Part shown: positions 42,396 to 54,234 of the stretch, in pieces
How the letters are laid out: each line of letters begins with the position of its first letter
Position numbering within the stretch: position 1 is the first letter of the stretch
Origin: Acephala macrosclerotiorum
Taxonomy: Eukaryota; Ascomycota; Leotiomycetes; Helotiales; Mollisiaceae
Length of the DNA stretch: 64,000 bases
NCBI GenBank assembly: GCA_014904845.1
Contig: MU119242.1
Coordinates: 62,001-126,000 of the forward strand
Direction: 5' to 3'
The notes under the pieces: model-generated
Told to the model about the DNA's origin: nothing
What the model saw: only the letters and a program-made list of their open reading frames with translations
Database searches by the model: none
Made by a program: the position numbers and the translations under genes

Positions 42396-43998
42396 TTATT
42401 CGTTCGTACGGACTTGCGGCCAATCAGTATTCCGCCTCGAGTTCATCGCCTCCACACTCAAATTATCCATCGGCACCAACTGCGTCTCATCGCTCTCCGA
42501 CGAATTATCCTTCGCCTTAGCCGCATGCGCAAACTCAACCGTAAACGTCGTCTTCCTCGATATCCCAGTCGCAGAAACCAACACATTACTCTTCCTATCC
42601 ACACCGTCCGTAGTACTTTTCCCCGCGACGGAAATATTGCCAAGTATTTGCGAGTGGGAGTTGTCGGCGTAATAGCGACCACCAGTGCGAGTGGAATTAG
42701 AACTTGAGCCGAAGATTGTGGGGAACACCCGGACGAGGAGAACGCGGATGGAAGGCATGCAGGCGCACATCATACCTACGCTGATTTCGAGGAATGACCA
42801 TTGTGAGACGCCTAGGTTGTCCCAGGTTGGGTTCTGTGTGTTGGCGAATTCGATGAGGGACTGGAGGCGGAGGATGGAGATGATGGTGACGCTGCCGTGT
42901 GGTCAGCGAGGAGCTCCCGCCAGATAGTAGAGCGAGAGGAGGAAGGATATTAAGTTAAGAGACGAGACACGTACAAAGTTCCCACTCCAAACATCGTCGC
43001 AACTCCAACTTTCTTCTTCCAGTGTAATCGGAGTCCGAAAAGTTGAGATATTGGCAGAGCGAGCATCCAGAGATCCACAGCAATACTGAGTCCTGCATTC
43101 GCCCAGCCGAGATCGTTGATGTTGATGCAAGTGCCTTTATGCTCGCCGTCCCAACTGTGCCAAAAGTAGTTGATTGGCGTGCAAGCAAAGATAGCTGCAA
43201 AGACGGAGGATATGCCAAAAAGGACGTTAAAGATGACTGTTGCCCAGATAAAACGCCGTATTCTAGTTCCGGGGAAAATACGCAGATAAAAGAACAAGAG
43301 CGTAAGTTTCAGCAGCACCACCTGCGCAAAATAGAGCATTGTCATAAAATAGAATTCGTGTAGGAAGTTTGTAATTTGGCTCGAGGACAGCGTCCATATA
43401 TCTCTGCCTAGCCCATTCACTACGGTGCCTCGAAGTGTCAGAATGAGACTCGCAATGCCGGCGACGAAAAGAATCGCAGTGAAAAGGTCGTCCAGGCCGT
43501 ATTCAGAACCTGTGAAAAGTCTGGAGATCAGCCTTACTGCTACGACAATAGCAGTAAGAATGAAGAAGGCCAAAATCAGAGCCTCATAAGGGCCGCTTTT
43601 ATCCCTCGTTGGAACCCCGCAAAAGGTATTCGTAACGTTCTTCGTAGCTGATCCAACATATGAGCAAGGTAGGTCTGAATAGAGACAATGTCCGAACTCA
43701 CTGAGGGCTTCCATAATTGTACAAGTTTCGGCAACACAAACTGTGGCATTTGCCAGCAGAACTTCGTCGAGACATATACATGTTTGATTCGTGGCAGCGC
43801 ATGTTGAGCTTCCAATCGCGATTTCGAGGCACGACAACTGCAATGCCTATCAGTACTATTCGATGACAACTGGACAGAATAGAATACTGCACAGGATGGG
43901 AGTTCGGCAAGCTCAGAAGATGCAGTTGATGATGACTGGGCAAGAATTGGTTGTGTCAAAGCCAGTATGAGAAATAGAGTAGCTTTTAGATGGTACAT
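42396..43998 (-). CDS. CFEM-domain, Pth11-like seven-transmembrane receptor
   Basis: Fungal-specific putative G-protein-coupled receptor of the plasma membrane. Exon 1 begins at ATG 43998 with a signal peptide (MYHLKATLFLILALTQPILA). A GTATTC...TTGCAG intron joins PSCA to LSCLEIAIGSS. The CFEM domain contains the eight expected cysteines (PSC, LSC, STC, QTC, IC, TVC, ETC, GHC). Seven hydrophobic helices follow (EALILAFFILTAIVVAVRL, LDDLFTAILFVAGIASLIL, FYFMTMLYFAQVVLLKLTLLFFYLRIF, then FIWATVIFNVLFGISSVF and others), with the Pth11-type GTCININDLGWANAGLSIAVD segment. A GTACGT...GGCAG intron leads to VTIISILRLQSLIEF, the last helix, and a Ser/Thr-rich cytosolic tail. About 490 aa. Related proteins in pathogens are linked to host-surface sensing; the ligand here is unknown. 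Confidence 0.87.
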
Positions 43999-44921
43999 GC
44001 TCTCTTGTTCGCGATCTCGGTACCTCTGCTGGAAATGGTCTGATACGCTCTCCTTGACTATTCGATAAAAGAAGGTTCACAAAAGCGGGGGTGTTACGAT
44101 CCCATATCGGGCGATCGAAAGAAAATACGACAGAAAGACTCGAAAGAAAACAGATATCTTCGAGAAGAAAAGGATCTGAGAGCAGCACATGGGAGTACTG
44201 GGAATATCTGTGATCATATGCGCAATCCCGACCCAAGGGGAAGAACGATCGTTCCGTTCATGCGCTCTACGGAGGTACCCTCTTTTCGATAGTCAGATTG
44301 TGCCATCTTTCCCATTCTTGAGACGTCTAGAAGCCCAGAAGAAGGAGGGAAGACCCACTGCGAGCGAACTTGCCGGTAACAAGGCAAACTCCCTTAGATC
44401 CGGGCAAAAACTAGTTCGAGTGCTAGGTTGAAGCCGCCCTCGTCGAGGGTGCCCACTCGGGACTAGCTTGGAACTATCGAGGGCTGAATGGAAGCTCACA
44501 CCAGCTCATCTCGAGCATGTGGAAGTTCAATCATGGCTCGAATAAGACTACTTGAAATTCGCAAGGCCTTTGGTATTCTGAATCAGTGTCATCATGGCTT
44601 AAATCCGATGTGGCCAGGGACATGTACTGAGACACTATCTCGTACTAGAATAATCTTTGAAAGAAACCAAACATGAACGCAACCAGAGGTTGCTATCCTG
44701 CACAGCCCTAAATGGTGCAAATGTTAGCAATATATGACGGAACATGATGTGTGGAGCTGGGAGTGAAACTTCCACCCGCAATGAGACGCCTAGAGCGGAC
44801 GCGGCAGCGGGCAAAGTCGCAAGAGAAAATTTATTATAAATTAGCATTCTTTACTGCCCCGAATCAGAGGGAGGTGAAAGACGATGATCGAGTCCTGCGC
44901 TGACTTTTCCCCGGGTTTGTA
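43999..44921. other. Intergenic
   Basis: Promoter side of the CFEM gene followed by DNA with no supported frame. Confidence 0.4.
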
Positions 44922-45245
44922 TCAGGACAACGGATCGATGGTGATGTTGAAAACAGTTCTGTAGCAGTTGCCAATTTTTCGGCAGGGGTAGTACAGGGAT
45001 CTCGCAAGTTCACGCCGAAGAGTGGATACATGATGTAAAGGGGGATGTTTCACTAAAACATCCTTGGGATAGAGGTGGCAAATTCGATAGAGGAGTGGAG
45101 AGACGTCTGTGTCGTCAAGAAATACACGAGGAGGTCCTTGCAGTTGAGTCAGCTTTTCTAATCTCTCCATCAGCACGTGAGAGACTGCGAAGAATGTCAC
45201 CACCGTTCTGCTCATTAACAGTTCCTTTGTTGTGCATTCCTCCAT
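44922..45245 (-). CDS. Possible small protein, 107 aa
   Basis: An ATG frame reads MEECTTKELLMSRTVVTFFA, then ERLEKLTQLQGPPRVFLDD, then RICHLYPKDVLVKHPPLHHV and RSLYYPCRKIGNCYRTVF. The composition is protein-like and the opposite strand is poor, but I do not recognise it and see no splice evidence. Could be a gene fragment. Confidence 0.28.
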   Translation of the reverse strand: MEECTTKELLMSRTVVTFFAVSHVLMERLEKLTQLQGPPRVFLDDTDVSPLLYRICHLYPKDVLVKHPPLHHVSTLRRELARSLYYPCRKIGNCYRTVFNITIDPLS

Positions 45246-46473
45246 CCCATTCCCACCTAAATTTAATTGATCGCATCATCCTTGAGACACTCTAAAGCAT
45301 CAAGTCAAGGTTTCAATAACATCATATGCTTAGTCCGTGGTCATCTCCACATTTCTACTTCCCTCCAATACTACGCCCTCCGATCATTCCCATTCGCCCT
45401 ACAATACAATCAAGTCGGAATTATAGCGTGGCTATGTGAGATCGCTTTCAAACGGGTTTCCCCCAGCGTCTCTATTGGTGGAAAAAGGTCAGCGTCTTGC
45501 GGTACCAAACACTCTATTACTCCACTTACAACAGTAGACATAAACTATCAAATAGTATTGCGACCCTCACTTGATATTCGGCGTGTGCTTGGGTCAAGAT
45601 AGAGTGAAAGAACTCATGACGGTCATGCTGGTGGAGATGGCTGTCTCCTATTTCAAGCGAGCCTCGCTACCCCCTAGTTCCTCCTGGCCCAACATGAACA
45701 CCTGCAAACGATCTTTTTTTTTTAAAAAAAAAAAAGAGGTAAAAACGAATACACTGTAGAATCTAGAAGCAAAAGAGTTCGAAAACCATCATGAGACTTT
45801 TGGATCTTTACGGAATCGTCGCTTGTACTTCCCGGAGGAAGACAGCCTGCTCCATCCTACGTTGATTGCCTCGTAACACGATTGACGTGGGTTGTCTTTA
45901 CGGAATCGTCGCTTATCCAGGCAGAAGAGCAAGCTCAACTACACCAGACAGCCTGCTCCATCCGGGTGACTTACCCATAGGTTCTCTAATCTCTGGCCTG
46001 TTTTGTGCTCCGAGCATCAGAGCCAGAGCTCATCTGCGCCACACTGTCCTGTCTTCCGAGTAGAGGAGCCCAACTCAACTACGCCAGACATAAGACGTTG
46101 GCGAATTTGCTTATTTAAATCTATAAAGGTATTAAGAAGACGTGGGGTTTAGCGAGAACTAGCTCAGGCGGGGACAGATGTCAGGAAGCGGAGGACGCGG
46201 ACGCATTTGGGAGTCGAAAGTGAGTGCTTGAGGGTGACGGGAGAGATTGTGGGACCTTGATCGGAACAAGTTAGAAGGTATGAGGTTTTATTGCTATTAC
46301 GCTAACTGGTGCTCTTCGACTCCTCAAATCCGACTTTCCTTAATTCTCTCCCCTCTTCGCGCGCGCCTCCTCCATCTACAACTTTTCTTAGCCCCGGGCT
46401 GGGCTCCTGCAGCTCAAGTACAAAATATGTCTTTGAAGTCACGAAGATATTAGGAGAAACCCGGCCACCTGCA
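45246..46473. other. Intergenic with diverged tandem repeats
   Basis: Repeats at 45806-46090 (separate entry). A T/A run near 45712-45732 (TTTTTTTTTAAAAAAAAAAA) forms a simple palindrome. No supported gene. Confidence 0.45.
45806..46090. repeat. Diverged tandem repeat, two to three units of about 100 bp
   Basis: CTTTACGGAATCGTCGCTT occurs at 45806 and 45896. GACAGCCTGCTCCATCC occurs at 45841 and 45948. CAACTCAACTACGCCAGACA near 46070 echoes CAAGCTCAACTACACCAGACA near 45930. Confidence 0.85.
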
Positions 46474-47811
46474 TCACCAGCCATCCACGACCACGAGCCT
46501 CCGGACCCTCTCTGGTTTCTGCTCATCCCGTGAATCGGAATTGGTACTTCGGCTTGTCCCATCATTGTCTTCGATTCTTCGTGGCCAATCTCTCGAGCTC
46601 ACATAGCGGACTTGAGACGAATCAAAGACATCCTCCTCGCTCGTCACTTCTGGAGAGAAGCGACTCCTCTCCCTTTCATCCCACATTCCTCGTGTCCGTC
46701 TTGTATTTGTCTCGTCGATGGCTGCGGGTAGCCTCTTAAAGTTGTTGTCAAACTTCGGTCGTGCAAGGAAGTCGTCCCTTCGGTGAGGCACCCATCCGTT
46801 TCTCGAAAGATTTTCTTTCCTTGGATACATTTCCTCTCCGGAATACCTATCATCCATAAAATAGCTCTTGTCTCGAGGAGCTCTTTCTTCCCTGAGATAT
46901 CTATTTTCGACTAAATCTCTTCCTTCTCTCTTCGGCCTTCGTTCAGATTGTCGAATTGGCGATAACTCGTGAGGCACTCGAGATGTAGCTTCGCTATCAT
47001 CACGAACAAGAGGCCGACGATGAACAGCATTGTTGCCCCTAGGTTGGCAGTATTCTTGGCGTCTTTCATGAGGTCGAGTAGTTGGTGTTTGGTAGTAGGT
47101 TGTTCTGGATTCGTAGAATGCCCATGGCTCGTCGTCAATCGGTTCGGCTTCTGCTTCACGCCCTTCCTGAAGTCGGCTTGTCGAACTGTCGTAACGAGGA
47201 GAGGTGTAGTAGCGATCTCTAGGTAGAGGTTGCTGAGTGTATGATGTTTTTCTCTCCTGCTCTGGATTCGTCGAGTTATCAGAGAAGGATGAATCGTCGG
47301 AGAATTGCCCAGTTGGTGCTCGTGTATATCTTTGATCTGTCTTCCTTGGACGACCAGAGGATACGATGGTGTACGATGAGCTGATGTCGGAATCTGGACT
47401 TGTCGGATCCAAATCCTGTCGTCCTCGGTCTTGCCCTTGGAATGAATGCTCGAAAACAGGGCTTTCCTGTGTCTGATGGACTGCAGGACGTCTGTCTCTG
47501 CGCTTCCCACATATCTTGCAAATCAACGACCCGCGTGCTAATGGTCCATCTGAGTACGAGTCAAAGCTTTCCAGTGGCACTGGAGCAAAAGAGAGTTCCG
47601 GACTCGAGCATCTGCATGTATCTTGACCCGGAGCATTGCCTATTCGTCTAATTCGAGTAGTAGTTGTATCTTGCGGGGTTGAGCCTCGTATCCTGAGTCT
47701 GGGCACAGGCGGCGGCAAGGCTTGCGCTAGATCGTTCTTTCGTCTGCTGCAATACGCAGCCATATTATGGATTGGCATCGGCCGCTCTCTGCGGGGCATA
47801 AATGGATCCAT
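46474..47811 (-). CDS. Arg/Ser-rich fungal hypothetical protein, 445 aa
   Basis: The preferred ATG is at 47811 (MDPFMPRRERPMPIHNMAAYC); the frame extends upstream 34 codons but that part reads like translated leader. The conserved N-terminal block has HNMAAYCSRRKNDLAQALPPPVPRL, then a Cys-containing segment (CRCSSPELSFAPVPLESFDSY) and SLICKICGKRRDRRP, in which C-x2-C could bind zinc together with the preceding CxC. The remaining 300 residues are disordered, rich in Arg, Ser, Asp, Tyr. I associate the N-terminal block with a conserved ascomycete hypothetical family without known role. No signal peptide or membrane segment. The neighbour at 48441-48725 shares the AAYC motif, so the two may be old tandem paralogs. 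Confidence 0.68.
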   Translation of the reverse strand: MDPFMPRRERPMPIHNMAAYCSRRKNDLAQALPPPVPRLRIRGSTPQDTTTTRIRRIGNAPGQDTCRCSSPELSFAPVPLESFDSYSDGPLARGSLICKICGKRRDRRPAVHQTQESPVFEHSFQGQDRGRQDLDPTSPDSDISSSYTIVSSGRPRKTDQRYTRAPTGQFSDDSSFSDNSTNPEQERKTSYTQQPLPRDRYYTSPRYDSSTSRLQEGREAEAEPIDDEPWAFYESRTTYYQTPTTRPHERRQEYCQPRGNNAVHRRPLVRDDSEATSRVPHELSPIRQSERRPKREGRDLVENRYLREERAPRDKSYFMDDRYSGEEMYPRKENLSRNGWVPHRRDDFLARPKFDNNFKRLPAAIDETNTRRTRGMWDERERSRFSPEVTSEEDVFDSSQVRYVSSRDWPRRIEDNDGTSRSTNSDSRDEQKPERVRRLVVVDGW

Positions 47812-48440
47812 GGTCGTAGAAATACAGTTGTTGCATTTAAGCCCTAAGTTGAAGAAAAAAATAGAGGTGCAGGTGAGGGGACATGAGGCTGAGGCCATGC
47901 AGGTCAGCCTCACTGATCGGGCGTAGCCAATGGCAAATCAAAATACGATGTCTCAGACATAACAAAGAAACAGGGCGTATTGAAAATTTAGAGCTCTTTG
48001 ACCGATCACGGGAGGATGCGTGTTAGAAGAAGACCTATAATTGCGGGGATGCAACAAAACTCTTTCAGGCGAAGGATTATCATATCAGCGAGCAAGAGAA
48101 CAATCGTGTCGCTTTTTTTGCGCTTCGTTGTAAATCCTAGTATTACTTGATCTTGGGGCCCCCCGGCGGTTGCGTGAAGACTCTAATTGCTTCGAGTGAC
48201 TGGTGAAGCGCGCCGTGGAAAAAAAAAGTCCAATTAATCACGCCAATCTTCAACCAGCCTTTCCCCTCAAGTAACGATGTCATCCCAAAACCTTAAACAA
48301 AACCTTCGTTCCCGGTTCCAAAGATTATGCAGGATCATGAGCCCCAAGTCTAACTAGGGCGTGATAATCAGAACAAATCGTCACTTGGTTTTCTTAGAAG
48401 AACTCCCAGTTCTACTATCCCTCGTATCCGTCCCACTATA
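47812..48440. other. Intergenic
   Basis: No supported gene; short poly-A and poly-T tracts near 48112-48222. Confidence 0.4.
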
Positions 48441-48725
48441 TCAACCCGACTGACTTGACGATTCTCTAGTTGACCTTTCACCGCCTTGTTTCGAGTCTCT
48501 CGACGAGCTCTCGTATCCGGACCTCGAGGTTCCTGAACGAGTGGGAGGGGGTCGAGCCCGTGTCGTGAACTCTTTTCTTGGTGTGCAGTATGCCGCGATG
48601 TGATGACCCTCGTATGATGCTTCTCGAACATCCCAGCGGTTGATTTGCGAGCTTTCGGAGAGTGCAGCGGCGGTGGTTACTATGCCCGACTTCTGAGTCA
48701 TTGATGAGTAAGGTAGGCGATCCAT
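48441..48725 (-). CDS. Small hypothetical protein with AAYC motif, 94 aa
   Basis: ATG at 48725 gives MDRLPYSSMTQKSGIVTTAA, then SSQINRWDVREASYEG, then HHIAAYCTPRKEFTTRARPPPTR and a Ser/Arg/Gly-rich tail ending SSSQSG. The H-[HN]-[IM]-AAYC-[ST]-x-R-K...PPP-x-x-R pattern is shared with the 445-aa protein immediately downstream on the same strand. Single exon; no targeting signal; function unknown. An alternative reading frame of similar length on the same strand (48368-48631) has no such similarity. Confidence 0.55.
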   Translation of the reverse strand: MDRLPYSSMTQKSGIVTTAAALSESSQINRWDVREASYEGHHIAAYCTPRKEFTTRARPPPTRSGTSRSGYESSSRDSKQGGERSTRESSSQSG

Positions 48726-49638
48726 TAGGGAGGGAAGCGATCAAGAGGGTAGGGAATTGAAGGTAATATCTTTCGGAGGCTTTTGGTGCTCCGTGAGCGT
48801 ATGTTGAAAATGTTTGATACTGGAAAAGAAGTGATGAGAAGCGAAGTTCTGATAAAGTTGCACAAGGCTGTGTCCGGGGCGTGTCCGCCCCTCAAGGGTG
48901 TAGCAGATTTGGCCAATAAGAATTCAATACCAGTAGTAATTAAAACCCACAACAAGCCCATGTCTCAAAAGGCAATGGAGATAGAGTCTCACTCGATTAC
49001 GAGTACTGTACACTGAAACCCCCTTCAAAACAGAATAAAGCCACCCAGGACCAAGCAAGAGAATACATGATCTATTCATAAGACTACACAGGCAATATAC
49101 ACAGAAACATATCTTAGTATCATGCCCTAAAGCCCAGCCTTGGATCCTATCACCTCCCTCGTCTCATCTCATCTCATCCCATCTCGATCATCACATCACA
49201 TCTCAAGCCAATCAACGCATCAATTGAATAAGTTCAACCAAAAAAAGACAACGTTTGATCCCCTCAATTTGCGCCGATCGCTGAGGGTGCCTTTCAACTG
49301 CAAAATAATTTGAAACACGAAAGAACATGTGCCACCCACGCAACAAACGCTGTTCTGCATTAAATGTCTCAATGAACCATCAATCCATCATAAGCCAAAC
49401 CCATCCACCCATGCGATCAAAAAGCCAGGTTATATACCCAGCAAGAAGAGAGCGTGGCCAGCACACAACACCAAGGAAGGGAGAAGAAGAAAGACACCGA
49501 AAAAAAGCTGTCGATTTGCGAATTGGTGCTAAAATTCCATTCCAGATTACATGCCATGCAATTCCTACAAGGTTCCATGAGAGATACCACCTTAATATCG
49601 TTCGTTTCATCATCGTCCATGATGAGGAATGATCACGG
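48726..49638. other. Intergenic and probable 3' UTR of the RhoGEF gene
   Basis: Contains a short CTCAT-type microsatellite (CTCATCTCATCTCATCCCATC near 49161). The minus-strand frame continuing from the RhoGEF exon past the 49836 splice site is intron plus antisense noise. Confidence 0.45.
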
Positions 49639-52600
49639 TTAGTGCCGTGACGACGTCTGGGGATGTTGATGGTCGGCTCCTGGTGGTGGAGGAGGTTGAA
49701 TTTCTGGTTTGCGGCCGGGAGGCCAAAAGTCAATGGCGGCCACAACGTCATCGCCTTTCTCATCCTCATAGGCATATATGATCTAAAAGTTGTCAGTACA
49801 GGTTGAAAGCACGCCCCTGATATCTCGAAACTTACTTCTCTCGTGCTTGTATGTAACATCCGGATGTTTCGATGGGGCACGATATGAACAGCGTTTGTGT
49901 CAATGTTCCTGATCTCGATGAAGTTTGGCTCGAATGCCAAAATCCAAGGGTAAGACAGAGAAAAACTCTGTGGCATGCCTTCCCAGTCGATTCTCCAATC
50001 AGGCCTTGCTCGCCAACCATTACGATTGACGAAGAACGAGAATTCAGAGTAGTTCAGGAGGAACTCGCCATTGAGACGTTCAATGTGTATTGGTCGAACG
50101 TTCTCTTTTCGAGCCACAAAGTCCAATGAGGTATCTGCTTGGTCAAGCAGAGATTGTGTCTCGAGAGTCTCAAGTGACACGACCTCAAACCCTCTCGCGC
50201 AGGCAACGCAAAGTTTTGACTTGAGGAAGTGGATTGACGAAGATTCCGTTGGAATGTAGAATTCCTTGAACGCCTTGAGCTCGTCTTGACCGCTGTTAAA
50301 CATCTTGAATCCTTTCTGCTTCTTCCCCTTCGACATGGCGTCGTTGGGTTCGAAAACCTTGATGGTAGTAGACAAAGCCGAGGATTTGACGCAGCACACG
50401 AGATGTCGACCGAGACATATGCCGGTACGGAAAAAGTTGCAATGACTCTGAATCTTCTTGGGCCGCTTCGACAGTGCTGGTTCAGCTGGATTGAGTGCTG
50501 ACAAGGGATACGACAGGAGCGACTTTGCCGACAGGACCAAAAGCAATTGATACTCTTCCAAGACATCGATCTGGGTGACGTTGGTTGCATCTAGGACTCG
50601 GACGGGTTTGGCTGCCACCTCTTTGGATCTCCGATCCGAAACATAGATTCCAGAATCAGTGCCGTAGATTAATTTGCGGCCGCCATCTATTGCAGGTTAG
50701 CAGAAATACAGTATAGTACATGATCAACGAACCAAATGGCGCCACACAATTGACCCTGTTGATACTCGAGAAGAAATTGTTCGACAAGATGGATCTGTTG
50801 TAGAAGTCTCCACGCTTTCTGAGAATTGCTTGTTGTTCCCCGATGTGTTCCATCCACTTGCTCTGACCAGCTGCCGTCGTGGAGTAGAGGGTCAATTCAT
50901 ACCCGCCTTTACCAAGATGTCTGAAAGTGATTGGGAATCCATCTTTCTTGTTGTCCGCCGCTGTTGTCTTAGTACCAGGAATCAAGCTGGATGAAGGACG
51001 CTTAACCATACCAAGCTTGGGCATGACTTCTTCCATCTCGCGGATCGACAAAAGCTCGAGAGGTATGGGCCTTCTGTAAACTTTGACTTCTTCCTTTTTG
51101 CCAACCGTCTTGACACGAACCAAGAGCATGGCATGATCAAACAGGTACGCATGGATATCTGTAGGGTCAGTTGGACTCTTCTTCAATGTGCCCTTGTAGA
51201 TCAACTCGCGACCAGGGTCAGTAAGTTTGAGGTCGACTCGTTCATTCGGTCGGAAGCGCAGTTGCTCATGAAGGCGCTTCAAATTGAATCGATTCTCTGC
51301 CTTGCCGGATTCCGCATTGACTCGGCTCAGGAGATCCCGAATCATCTTCATAGCTTTGGGGATGTCCTCTTTATCTTGATTACCGTCCTCGGTGTATTTG
51401 AGAACGTTCTCAAGAAGAAGTGGATAACGAGCAAGACGCGTGGTTGGCTTTGTCAGGTAACCGTTCAACTCGAGTTTCCTCGATTCTTTCCGCCGCTCGG
51501 TCTCGTCAACAAACTTTGAGAAATAAGGGTTCAATGACCGCTCATTCTCAAACTCGTATTTTCCAGCCAGTTGGTTAGAACCATAGACAATGAATGGTTC
51601 AAAGAGAGGTACGTATTGAAGGAAGATATCTCCAACACATTGGACGACGTCTTGTTTCTTTTGCCGCTCTGTCAGGGTTTCAGCAAAGCGAGAACTGACC
51701 GCATGGATACTGGGAGTGTCGACAATATTGGAAAATATCGTGCGCACAATTCGATCTTTTCTCGACTCTGGTATTGGCGAAGGTGCAGCAGGATTGCTTG
51801 AGCGCAGAGGTATGATCCAAAAGTCCCGCAAATACTCCAAATCCTTGACGAAATCTCTCTCCGTATACATGATTTCCGAAATAACCTCTTGTCGTTTTCT
51901 TTCCCGTTCGCTGACACTGTTAGCGACCTCTGACGAGACTGTGTTGATCCAAAGTTTCTGTTCATCATTGTCATTGTCGTCATGCAAGCTTGCTTCAGAT
52001 TTTTCGCGTCGAAGTCCGGGTTGGGGCTTGAGATTCAGTCTCGACTGTTGCTCTAACCTTCTAGGGCAAGCAATCGAGTAACATAACTGGTCCCTCGTAC
52101 AAGTCGGCGAGTAACATTCGGTGAGCAGTACGAAAACTCCGTTGACCTCCGGGGTGTCTTGAGGTTCGTCCATAATATTCTCCTTGAACTGGTACATCTC
52201 CGTTGCTGAGTCACGGAGTCGATGGTCATAAGTAACATCGTGGAAGAACTTTTGAGCATCCAAAGCTCGTCCTAGGAGAAGGGCCAGGTTCCGGTCCGTG
52301 GTCTTGATGATGTACGAAATGACATCTACAGCCTCAGCACCGCTAAAAGCATTTTTGTACGTCAACTCGTTCTTTGTCTTGTCTCCGACCGCAATCTTAT
52401 CTCTGAAGCACTCTCCTACGCGTGACAATAACGCAGGATAGACTAGTGGCGATTTCTGCCGCTTTTCTGTCCCATTGGCACTGCTCACAGACTTAGCGAC
52501 AGACGGGCGATGCGCCAAAGCATCTCTTTGATCAGGCACTATTGTCGAAGCCATTGACATTGTGCGACTCACGTCTCCCGCTCCAACTGTTATTGACGAC

Positions 52601-53466
52601 GCTATACTAGTGGTCCGAGTCTGCGTTGCAGGACTTCGTGGACCAGGAATTGCATAGCCGTTCGCCTGAAGTTCCTGGGGGCCAGATGCAGAAGTTCTTC
52701 TATTCGGAATGACTCTCCCACTCATAGTCTGATGCTGATCTCGGTCTTGATGTGAATAGCTCGTCATAGACATGGAACGGTCGTCGTGTCTCTCAGGAAC
52801 CACTCGCCCTTGGGCAGTTGTCCTAGAAGCATGACCCTGATATGGTGCTTGTCTGAACGCATTTGCTGGGGCTTGGTTGTAGGTATTTGGAGGAGGCGAG
52901 TACATTTGTGGACGAGGAACACTTGCGAGTGATTGCGAACGGTAAGGGTCTGAGTTTAGTGCAGGACCATTTGAATAGTATCGCGGTGCAGGAGGCCGTT
53001 GTGCATATTGACCAGGCCCTTGTTGGGGAGGCGCTCGAGGATCGATACGGTTTGGTGAGGGATAAGGCCTCCTATCTTGGCGAACCTGCTGTGGCAGATA
53101 TTGAGGCTGTGGCTGCGACTGAACTTGACCAGGACCTGGCTGTCTTGGTCCTTGATGATACCCATTTGGCATACCTCCCCCATTCGGCATATTTCCAGGT
53201 GGAGGTGAAGGGTATCCGCCATCCTGCTGCCGTGGAGGTGGTGATCTTTGCATTCCTCCCGACATGCCCGATACTTGTGAACTCATCGTCTGCGTACGGG
53301 GTTGATTCATATTCGGTGGGGTCACCGATGAATTCATGGTCTGCGAACGGCCTGGGGGAGGGGCAGCACCGAAGATATTTGAGAAAGCTGCCTCCCGCTC
53401 GAAGTTCGAAGCATGTCCATATTGATTAGGACGGGGTCCGCCTCGACCTTGTGGGTATTCCGCCAT
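49639..53466 (-). CDS. ROM2: Rho guanine nucleotide exchange factor, Rom2/Tus1 type (DEP-DH-PH-CNH)
   Basis: Activates Rho1 GTPase for cell-wall integrity and polarity. Three exons: about 50733-53466, 49836-50686 and 49639-49782. Their introns (46 nt GTTCGT...AATAG; 53 nt GTAAGT...TTTTAG) restore frame, giving about 1242 aa. Residues 1-330 are Pro/Gln/Ser-rich and disordered. A DEP domain follows (LLSRVGECFRDKIAVGDKTK...FFHDVTYDHRLRD). The DH catalytic domain starts RQEVISEIMYTERDFVKDLEYL and contains NGYLTKPTTRLARYPLLLENVLKYT. A PH domain follows (RELIYKGTLKKSP...AYLFDHAMLLVRVK). The C-terminal third is a CNH domain (CVAPFDGGRKLIYGTDSGIYV, KVFEPNDAMSKGKKQKGFKMF, ILAFEPNFIEIRNIDTNAVHIV) ending PPPPGADHQHPQTSSRH. 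It is divergent from VMA11 across about 770 bp. Confidence 0.93.
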
Positions 53467-54234
53467 ACTGCTCGTCGCCTATAATAGTGTCAGTTCCGTC
53501 CGTCTGCGGTCGCTGTCGGAATATATCCACCCACACCACGACGCCGAGGGCAACCACCCTGGCCTCAATCAAGAAGTCAGATCAACCCAGTGCCTCCTGT
53601 CGACGCCGACGGATGCCCGTCGTAAGTCGACCAAACTATTGCCGTGGCCGCTGAAGCCGATGCTTCTGGAGATGCTGGGAGAGCGGTGTTGATTGCCTCA
53701 AGCAAGTCCTAGTTCCGCAGATCTATGGTTGCTAGTTTCGATAGTAGTGGGTGCTGGAAAGGAGACGCATTGAGGTACTGTCGACAAGGACAACCCAATG
53801 AATGATGGCTTGGTCGTGAATGTTTGATTCCTAGAATCTTGATCGATATGCTTGCGATCTAAAAGGTCTCTAGTCGTGCTTGCCTAAAATGAGTTTAGCG
53901 GGCTCGGATCGTATTTGGTTAAAATCCGGGCAGCAGTAAACATCAACGCCGTGAGACTCATTTTCTTGACATTGCGTCTGCATACCAGCCAAATTCAATG
54001 ACTAGCTAAAGATGAATAGTAACCTCTATTAACAACGCGGTTATATTGATGGTGCAATGTTCAAAGTCAAAACACTGTGTCTAGCACGTGATCATGCGCT
54101 AATGCAACACAGGCTAGTGCCACTTCTTGAGCTCAAGATTGCTCTTTGAGGTCTTATCACGTCCCTCATCGTCACTGCATCTCTTCGTCGACCTTGACCA
54201 GTTCAGTCACGTCCATTAGGAGCTGCTTGTCACA
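53467..54234. promoter_or_regulatory. Divergent intergenic region between ROM2 and VMA11
   Basis: 768 bp between the two outward starts; both promoters must lie here. Long 5' leaders are likely for ROM2. CACGTGATCATG near 54088 is an E-box-like palindromic site (CACGTG). Confidence 0.5.

Noticed and set aside
34763..43998. Acyltransferase, GT32 and CFEM genes as one biosynthetic cluster
   Set aside because: No core synthase, oxidase or shared regulation is visible, and a GCN5-type gene lies among them; proximity alone is not evidence.
45712..45732. T9A11 run as a possible terminator hairpin
   Set aside because: Rho-independent terminators are not expected in a fungal nuclear genome; a simple homopolymer palindrome.
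52863..53429. 188-codon plus-strand frame antisense to the RhoGEF N-terminus
   Set aside because: Reflects the repetitive Pro/Gln coding of the real gene.
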